From contig CP076021.1 of NCBI GenBank assembly GCA_018622495.1, positions 1,302,501 through 1,366,500 on the forward strand: 64,000 nucleotides of DNA. Reading direction: 5' to 3'. Origin of the DNA: Mycoplasmatota bacterium (GTDB lineage: Bacteria > Bacillota_I > Bacilli_A > Acholeplasmatales > Acholeplasmataceae). The notes beneath the pieces are model-generated. The model saw only the letters and a program-made list of their open reading frames with translations, did no database searches and was not told the origin of the DNA. Below are positions 58,288 through 64,000 of the stretch, in pieces. The translations under genes and the position numbers were made by a program. Position 1 is the first letter of the stretch, and each line of letters begins with the position of its first letter.

Positions 58288-58899
58288 TTATGATTCTTTT
58301 CTTTGTTTTATCACTTTTTGTCTCGTAAATGCTTCACGTTCTTTTTCTTCTAATGCATCAGTAATAAATTTAATATTTGCTTTAAATTGAGGAATAACTA
58401 TATTTTCTAATGCGTTAGCTCTTTTTTGAGCTTTACGAATAGCATTTGCAAGTCGATAAGTTGCATTATCAATTTCTGCAAGTTTAACTGTTATTTCTCT
58501 AACGCGTTGAAATGAACGATAAGCATAGTCAAATTTAGTATTTGTTGCACTTAAACCATATCTAATTTTAACTGGTGAAGGGTGATGTGTTACTTTAGGG
58601 ATTGTGACACCCATCACAGAACGATATCTTATTTCAATTTCATCATCAATAGGAATTGATTTCGCAATATCAGTCACAATACCTAATGTGATATTTGCTT
58701 CTTGAAGTGCGCGATAAGCTTGTTCATATGTTTTTGATAATTCATCTCTTAATAAATGAACATCATCAATAAGTCCCATCATTTCTCGGATTAATATATT
58801 TCTTTTTCGATCCATCAGTTCAAATCCTTTTTGAGCGAGTTCATTGGATTTTGTAATTGCCATCAAGTTACCTTTCGTTGGAAAGACCTGTTTAGACAC
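58288..58899 (-). CDS. ntpD: V-type ATPase subunit D
   Basis: Central rotor stalk, 203 residues. FPTKGNLMAITKSNELAQKG and FELMDRKRNILIREMM begin the long coiled coil; RRVNALE-like ending appears as RKAQKRANALENIVIPQFK. It is the last gene of the operon. The start is GTG at 58899, overlapping the subunit B stop by one base, with AAAGGGG 11 bases before. Confidence 0.93.
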   Translation of the reverse strand: MSKQVFPTKGNLMAITKSNELAQKGFELMDRKRNILIREMMGLIDDVHLLRDELSKTYEQAYRALQEANITLGIVTDIAKSIPIDDEIEIRYRSVMGVTIPKVTHHPSPVKIRYGLSATNTKFDYAYRSFQRVREITVKLAEIDNATYRLANAIRKAQKRANALENIVIPQFKANIKFITDALEEKEREAFTRQKVIKQRKES

Positions 58900-60338
58900 T
58901 ATACTTCATCCCCTTTAATCTCGCGTATGGTTGGTCTGTTAACAATATGAAATCTCTTAAGCGCTTCATCATGATTGTAATGTTGCTTAACAATTTTATC
59001 ATCAACACGATTCAATTCTTCTTTTGGTAATACAGATAACAGTGACCAACCTAAATCAAGTGTATCAATAATTGAACGCTTTGTTTCACCTTGATTTAAA
59101 AAGTGTTCTTCAAATAATCGACCAAATGCAATATATTGTTTATCTACTGCAGATAATTCATCTTCACCAATAACTGATGCAAGACTTCTAGCATCTTGTA
59201 CTTGTGCATAAGATGCAAATAATTGATTACTAATATCTTTATGATCATCTCTAGTATAGCCTTCACCAATACCATCTTTCATAAGTCTAGAAAGTGAAGG
59301 TAGAACACCAACTGGTGGATAGACACCTGCTTGTCTTAAATCTCTACTTAATACAATTTGACCTTCAGTAATATAACCAGTTAAATCTGGTACTGGATGT
59401 GTAATATCATCATTAGGCATTGTAAGAATAGGAATTTGTGTCACAGAGCCTTTGGCAGAATTAACAATACCTGCTCTTTCATATAAAGACGCTAAATCAG
59501 AATATAAGTAACCTGGGAAACCTTTACGTCCTGGAATTTCACCTTTACTACTACTAAATTCACGTAGTGCTTCACAATATGAAGTCATATCCGTTAAGAT
59601 AGTTAAAACGTGCATATCGTGATTAAACGCTAAATATTCAGCAGCAGTTAAAGCAAATCTTGGTGTTAATATACGTTCGATAATCGGTTCGTTAGATAAA
59701 TTTAAAAACATCACAACTTTATGCATTACGCCAGCTTCTTGAAATTGGCGTTTGAAATAATCAGCAACATCATTTTTAACACCCATCGCAGCAAATACAA
59801 CACAGAAATTATCACCTTGTTTATCAGCAATCTCTGCTTGTTTTACGATTTGAGCTGCAAGCTCATTATGTGGCATACCAGAACCTGAGAATATAGGTAA
59901 TTTTTGTCCACGAATCAATGTTGTTAATGCATCAATACTTGAAATACCTGTTAATATATAATCTCTTGGATAAACTCTTGATACTGGATTTAAAGGTGAG
60001 CCGTTAATGTTACGTAATTCATCAACAAATACTGAACCTAACCCATCAATTGGATTTCCAGAACCATTAAATGTACGTCCTAGTATTTCTTTAGATAAAG
60101 CCATTTCAACAGGATGTCCTGTGAAAATTGATTTCGTATTTTTAAGGGAAATGTTTTGTGTACCTTCAAATACTTGAACAGCAACTTTTTCACCTTCCAT
60201 TTGTACGATACGACCGTAACGAGATGCACCATTATTAAGTTTTATTTCGACCATTTCTTCAAAACCAACATTTTTAACCCCATCTAAAAAGACGAGTGGT
60301 CCATTGATTTCTTCAAGGCCTATATATTGAAGTTTCAT
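58899..60338 (-). CDS. ntpB: V-type ATPase subunit B
   Basis: Non-catalytic head subunit of 479 residues. The region [20 protein letters not shown] replaces the P-loop, as in all B subunits. [40 protein letters not shown] and [20 protein letters not shown] are family positions. AAGGAG precedes the start. It follows subunit A by 10 bases. Confidence 0.95.
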   Translation of the reverse strand: MKLQYIGLEEINGPLVFLDGVKNVGFEEMVEIKLNNGASRYGRIVQMEGEKVAVQVFEGTQNISLKNTKSIFTGHPVEMALSKEILGRTFNGSGNPIDGLGSVFVDELRNINGSPLNPVSRVYPRDYILTGISSIDALTTLIRGQKLPIFSGSGMPHNELAAQIVKQAEIADKQGDNFCVVFAAMGVKNDVADYFKRQFQEAGVMHKVVMFLNLSNEPIIERILTPRFALTAAEYLAFNHDMHVLTILTDMTSYCEALREFSSSKGEIPGRKGFPGYLYSDLASLYERAGIVNSAKGSVTQIPILTMPNDDITHPVPDLTGYITEGQIVLSRDLRQAGVYPPVGVLPSLSRLMKDGIGEGYTRDDHKDISNQLFASYAQVQDARSLASVIGEDELSAVDKQYIAFGRLFEEHFLNQGETKRSIIDTLDLGWSLLSVLPKEELNRVDDKIVKQHYNHDEALKRFHIVNRPTIREIKGDEV

Positions 60339-60348
60339 ACGTTACTCC

Positions 60349-62101
60349 TTATCTTAAACGATGTGTAATTCTATCTATTTCTTCGATATATTTATCGATT
60401 TTTTCTAATTCGTTATTTTTTACATCATATTTAATTTTAATAACTTTTTCAAATATGCCTGTATTAAGTAGGGAATCAATATCTCTACCATTTTCAATAA
60501 GTTCTTTAGATTTTTGATATAGATATAACATCACATCCATCATTCTTAACTGTTTCTTCATTGGAACATATGTATCTTCGGGATGAAATGCATTTTGTTG
60601 CAAGAATCCTTCACGAATAGTTTTACCAATTTGTATAATTAATTTTTGATCATCAGGTAAAACATCACTACCAATAAGTTTTACAATTTCTAATAGTTTT
60701 GTTTCTTCTGCAAGTAATGCAATAAGTTCCTTACGATCAACTAAAAATCTCGGTCCTAAGTTTTGATCATACCATTTTGTTAAATCACCAACATAATCAG
60801 AATATGATTGATTCCAGTTTATTGCAGCATAGTGTCTTGCATATGCAAGTTCTTTATCTAGTGCCCAAAAACTTCTAACAAAACGTTTTGTGTTTTGTGT
60901 CACTGGTTCAGAAAAGTCTCGCACCTTGTGGTGAAACAGCACCGATAATTGAAACTGAGCCATCTTCATCATTAAGCGTTTTAACATATCCTGCACGTTC
61001 ATAGAATTGTGAAATTCTACTTGGTAAGTAAGCTGGGAATCCTTCTTCAGCAGGCATTTCTTCTAAACGACCACTAATTTCTCTTAGTGCTTCTGCCCAA
61101 CGTGATGTTGAATCAGCCATCACTGCAACATGATATCCCATATCTCGATAGTATTCAGCAATTGCTACACCTGTATAAATACTAGCTTCTCTTGCAGCAA
61201 CTGGCATATTAGATGTGTTTGCAATTAACACTGTTCTTTCAAGTAAAGGTTTATTAGTTCTAGGATCAATTAGTTCACTAAATTCTTCTAGAACTTGAGT
61301 CATTTCATTACCACGTTCTCCACAACCAACATAAACAATAATATCTGCATCACACCATTTTGCAAATTGGTGTTGCATCATTGTTTTACCAGTACCAAAA
61401 CCACCTGGTACAGCAGCTGTTCCACCTTTAGCAATTGGAAATAATGTGTCAATAACACGTTGTCCACTTACAAGTGGTATAGATATTGGAAGACGATATG
61501 AAATAGGTCTAGGTGTTTTAATTGGCCACTTTTGATAAAGTTTTAATTGATGTATTTCACCTTGATCATCTTTTATTTTTACAACAGTATCTTCTATTTT
61601 AAATAAACCGTTTTTTTCAACATGAACAACTTGTCCAGATATACCATTAGGAATTAATAAGCGATGTTCAATCATTGATGTTTCAGGAATAGTTGCATAT
61701 ATTTGTCCAGATTTCACATATTGATCCATCTTAACTTTTATCGTAACGTCCCATTTTTTAGTCGTATCAAGTGATTCAACGTCACTTCCGGCAGGAATAA
61801 AAATACCTTCTTTATCCGCAATATCTTTTAACGGTCTTTCAATACCATCAAAAATATTGGTTAATATGCCAGGTCCTAAAATAACAGAGATTTGTTCACC
61901 GGTTGGATATACAGGTTCGCCTATTTTTAAACCAGTTGTTGATTCATAAACTTGAATAGTTGTTTTTTTTCTTGAAATAGATATAACTTCACCTAGAAGT
62001 TTATCTTCTCCAACATAAACCATTTCGAGCATATGGAAATCAGTTGCTTCTTTCACAGTAACAACAGGTCCGTTAATACTGTATATGGTGTTTTTTTCCA
62101 T
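60349..62101 (-). pseudogene. ntpA: V-type ATPase subunit A, frameshifted
   Basis: Catalytic subunit. From 62101 it reads MEKNTIYSINGPVVTVKEAT, the P-loop [54 protein letters not shown] and ends GAVSPQGA. The next residues DFSEPVTQNTKRFVRSFWAL, with the rest of the C-terminal helical domain to 60349, lie in another frame. The shift is at 60917-60923, where the sequence is GCGAGAC; GCGGAC or GGAGAC restores GGDF/GADF SEPVT. Because all other subunits are intact, the enzyme is probably functional and the break a sequence error. Confidence 0.9.
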
Positions 62102-62111
62102 ACAAATCCTC

Positions 62112-62714
62112 CTACTCTCTTATAAACAGTTTTGAATGTTTATAAAACCAATTTTTTTGTTCTTCTAATCGTTGATCGATTGTCTCATTAATTTCTAAAC
62201 TTTGATCAGGTAAAAATAAAATAAATCCACCATATATAATCGATGCATCTTCTTCAATTTTTGATTTAAGATTTAATGATTCAATGATTTCTTTTACTTT
62301 TTTATCTTGAGGTGAAACTTTAAAAATAAACGTTGTTTTATCAACAGATTTTAAAACATCTTCAATACGTTCTTTAACAAACTTATCATAGTTTTTTGTT
62401 TTAATGAATGCTTTAATCTTTTTAACGACATCACTAAAAATAGCTTGACTCATTTCAAGACGTTTTTTAATAAGCTGTTCATCATAACCTACACCAATTT
62501 GATTAATCTCATTTTGGTAAGTCGTGCGAATTTCTGCTAATCCTTTATTTAATTCTAAATTCTTTTCCAAGATTAAATCTTCTTTGACGCGCTTCATAAC
62601 TTTTGAATATGCATAATCAATTTCTTTTCTTAGTGTTTTAAGCCTTTGTTCAGCTTGTTCACCAATTGATTTTTCAAAATATCTATAAAGTTCATCATCA
62701 TTATAATATGCCAT
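62112..62714 (-). CDS. ntpE: V-type ATPase subunit E
   Basis: Peripheral stalk subunit of 200 residues. A long charged coiled coil (EQAEQRLKTLRKEIDYAYSK and onward) is followed by a globular end ASIIYGGFILFLPDQSLEIN. The sequence is poorly conserved in the family, but the size, coiled coil and position just before subunit A support it. GAGGTAG precedes the start. Confidence 0.82.
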   Translation of the reverse strand: MAYYNDDELYRYFEKSIGEQAEQRLKTLRKEIDYAYSKVMKRVKEDLILEKNLELNKGLAEIRTTYQNEINQIGVGYDEQLIKKRLEMSQAIFSDVVKKIKAFIKTKNYDKFVKERIEDVLKSVDKTTFIFKVSPQDKKVKEIIESLNLKSKIEEDASIIYGGFILFLPDQSLEINETIDQRLEEQKNWFYKHSKLFIRE

Positions 62715-62722
62715 AAACTACC

Positions 62723-63028
62723 TCACAATTTGACACCGATGGCTTCACTGACATATCTATCAATAGCTTCACCGATGTTACTATCACCATGACGATCTGG
62801 TATTTCAACAATCAATTTCTTATGCGTTAACTTAAGTTCAGAAATAACTTTAGGTGCTAGTTCTACGCATTTTGTTGTTAATAATATAATCCCAATCGTG
62901 TCATCATGCAATTTTTCTTCTAGGACACGCAAAAACGGTTGTCGTTCATGAACGATAACACTATCTATGCCAACAAGTCGCATACCAACTTGCGTATCCA
63001 CATTATCACTAATCAAGAAAAATTTCAT
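62723..63028 (-). CDS. ntpF: V-type ATPase subunit F
   Basis: Rotor-stalk subunit of 101 residues with the Rossmann-like pattern: FFLISDNVDTQVGMRLVGID, IGIILLTTKCVELAPKVI and LIVEIPDRHGD. AGAAGG precedes the start. It lies between K and E, an order unlike the common K-E-C-F-A-B-D. Confidence 0.88.
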   Translation of the reverse strand: MKFFLISDNVDTQVGMRLVGIDSVIVHERQPFLRVLEEKLHDDTIGIILLTTKCVELAPKVISELKLTHKKLIVEIPDRHGDSNIGEAIDRYVSEAIGVKL

Positions 63029-63040
63029 TTGTCTACCTTC

Positions 63041-63484
63041 TTATAAAGCGTTAATAATAAGAATAGAAATTAAGATACCATAAATCGCAACACCTTCACC
63101 TAAGGCAACGAAGATCATTGATTTACCAAAGTTCTTTTCATCTTCTGAAAATGAACCAATTGCTGCTGGTGCAGCTGCTGCAACGGCAATCCCTGCGCCA
63201 AGAGCAGAAAGACCTGTAGATAATGCTGCTGCAATAAATCCTAACCCTTGTGCAATTGTACCTGTAATTGTATTATCACTTTCAAAACCGAATACTGTTG
63301 GTTTAAATACTAATTGTAATAATAATACAAAAGCAACGACACTAAAGAATCCAGATACATGTGTTACAAATCTTTTTTTAGCTTGTACAGCTGTCGCTTT
63401 CCCTTTGAACACTTTGATAAGTGGTAGAAAAACGATTGTTAATAAAATTAACGGTAAAATAAAATCATAAAATGTTAAAAACAT
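63041..63484 (-). CDS. ntpK: V-type ATPase proteolipid subunit K
   Basis: Membrane ring subunit of 147 residues with four helices. The second half (GLSALGAGIAVAAAAPAAIG, then MIFVALGEGVAIYGILISIL) is the ion-carrying hairpin with the essential Glu in LGEGVAIYG. The first two helices (YDFILPLILLTIVFLPLIKV; FFSVVAFVLLLQLVF) lack a second Glu and are not a duplicate hairpin. GGAGG precedes the start. Confidence 0.92.
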   Translation of the reverse strand: MFLTFYDFILPLILLTIVFLPLIKVFKGKATAVQAKKRFVTHVSGFFSVVAFVLLLQLVFKPTVFGFESDNTITGTIAQGLGFIAAALSTGLSALGAGIAVAAAAPAAIGSFSEDEKNFGKSMIFVALGEGVAIYGILISILIINAL

Positions 63485-63513
63485 AATTTTGTTCCTCCAT
63501 ACGTATATTTAAA

Positions 63514-64000
63514 TTATTCATTAATCGCTTTAAAAGGCGTACCATTGCCTTCATAATAGCGAGAAAACATCTCATAAAACTCTAATCTTAGCACTTGAAT
63601 ACCTACAATAAGTCCTTCAAGTACCATTACGAAAATATTACCAAAAATTAATATAATAATACTGCCAACTTGCCCTGAATTTTCCATCAAAGTGTTAACA
63701 ACTAACATCATCCCAGCATGTGACAAAATAAATCCACCAACTCTTAAGAATGATACTGTATTCGTTATATATGATAAAACAATTTCAAATAATTCAAAGA
63801 ATCCTTCAACAAAAAATCCTCCAAATCCTGATTCAAACATTTTCTTTTTATGCATTAAACGATGTAATGGTTCTTTTAAGAATATGAGAATCAAAGGTAT
63901 GGCAATAAATAATGCAATCGTAATCGGATTAAATACATTTTGTATACCAAGACCCATTTGTAAAACTACACCAAGTAAAATGAATCCATAAAGTAAGAAT
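63514..64000 (-). CDS. ntpI: V-type ATPase subunit I, C-terminal part
   Basis: The open frame continues past the right edge, so only about 162 C-terminal residues are seen. Membrane helices and the conserved ELFEIVLSYITNTVSFLRVG, then FILSHAGMMLVV, include the essential Arg that faces the proteolipid Glu. The end EFYEMFSRYYEGNGTPFKAI is typical. First visible gene of the operon. Confidence 0.92.
   Translation of the reverse strand, partial: FLLYGFILLGVVLQMGLGIQNVFNPITIALFIAIPLILIFLKEPLHRLMHKKKMFESGFGGFFVEGFFELFEIVLSYITNTVSFLRVGGFILSHAGMMLVVNTLMENSGQVGSIIILIFGNIFVMVLEGLIVGIQVLRLEFYEMFSRYYEGNGTPFKAINE

Overview
The window is AT-rich DNA from a low-GC Gram-positive bacterium, most likely an Acholeplasma- or Izemoplasma-like member of the Mollicutes/Bacillota. 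UGA is used as a stop (znuB and the VTC-domain gene both end in TGA, and a class I release factor with the RF2-specific SPF tripeptide is present). Other pointers are a V-type ATPase operon, RqcH, RNase J and Firmicutes-type operons such as rimP-nusA-ylxR-ylxQ-infB-rbfA. Species-level placement is not possible from sequence alone.

Layout. 1-1304 is a graveyard: an IS256-type transposase fragment, a small transposase-less element, 21-bp-spaced direct repeats, the tail of a Listeria-Bacteroides-repeat protein and the tail of a Crp/Fnr regulator. 1320-3690 is a metal-efflux unit (ArsR-type regulator plus a P1B-4 ATPase carrying an in-frame stop). 3757-3926 holds tRNA-Ser(GGA) and tRNA-Arg(CCG). 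4118-7337 is a lipoprotein/VTC-domain/DUF4956 operon behind CTTAAGG direct repeats. 7358-9410 holds a glutathione peroxidase and an amidohydrolase. 9411-11134 is a dead IS1182-family element. 11150-17743 holds pepC and a JetA-JetB-JetC (MukBEF/Wadjet-type SMC) operon with no JetD. 17887-33463 is housekeeping: a thioredoxin-fold protein, recX, a Ctp protease, YitT, prfB, secA, lemA, a DUF3137 gene, metK under a SAM riboswitch, a membrane protein, pgpA, fmt and priA. 33535-37816 is the infB-nusA operon. 38015-40808 is a zinc-uptake operon (znuA-znuC-znuB-zur) with two perfect or near-perfect operators. 40860-43829 holds an aldo/keto reductase and a fused trehalose synthase/phosphatase. Then come coaD, a HAD phosphatase, rnj, an exonuclease, uvrC, rpoZ, gmk, rqcH, sod, an antiporter, hpf, an EF-G paralogue and yidD. 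The window ends inside a V-ATPase operon in the order I-K-F-E-A-B-D.

Two things stand out. First, the Jet operon is intact but lacks the nuclease JetD; pepC sits 10 bases after jetC where jetD would normally be. It may therefore be a chromosome-organising condensin rather than a full anti-plasmid Wadjet. Second, an unusual number of reading frames are broken, including normally essential ones (infB, V-ATPase subunit A). Most breaks lie exactly at a CG dinucleotide and can be repaired to a CGG triplet. That looks like one systematic cause, either sequencing error at a modified motif or a mutational hot spot, so these genes may be intact in the organism. All family assignments are by recognition of motifs and gene order; no database search was run.
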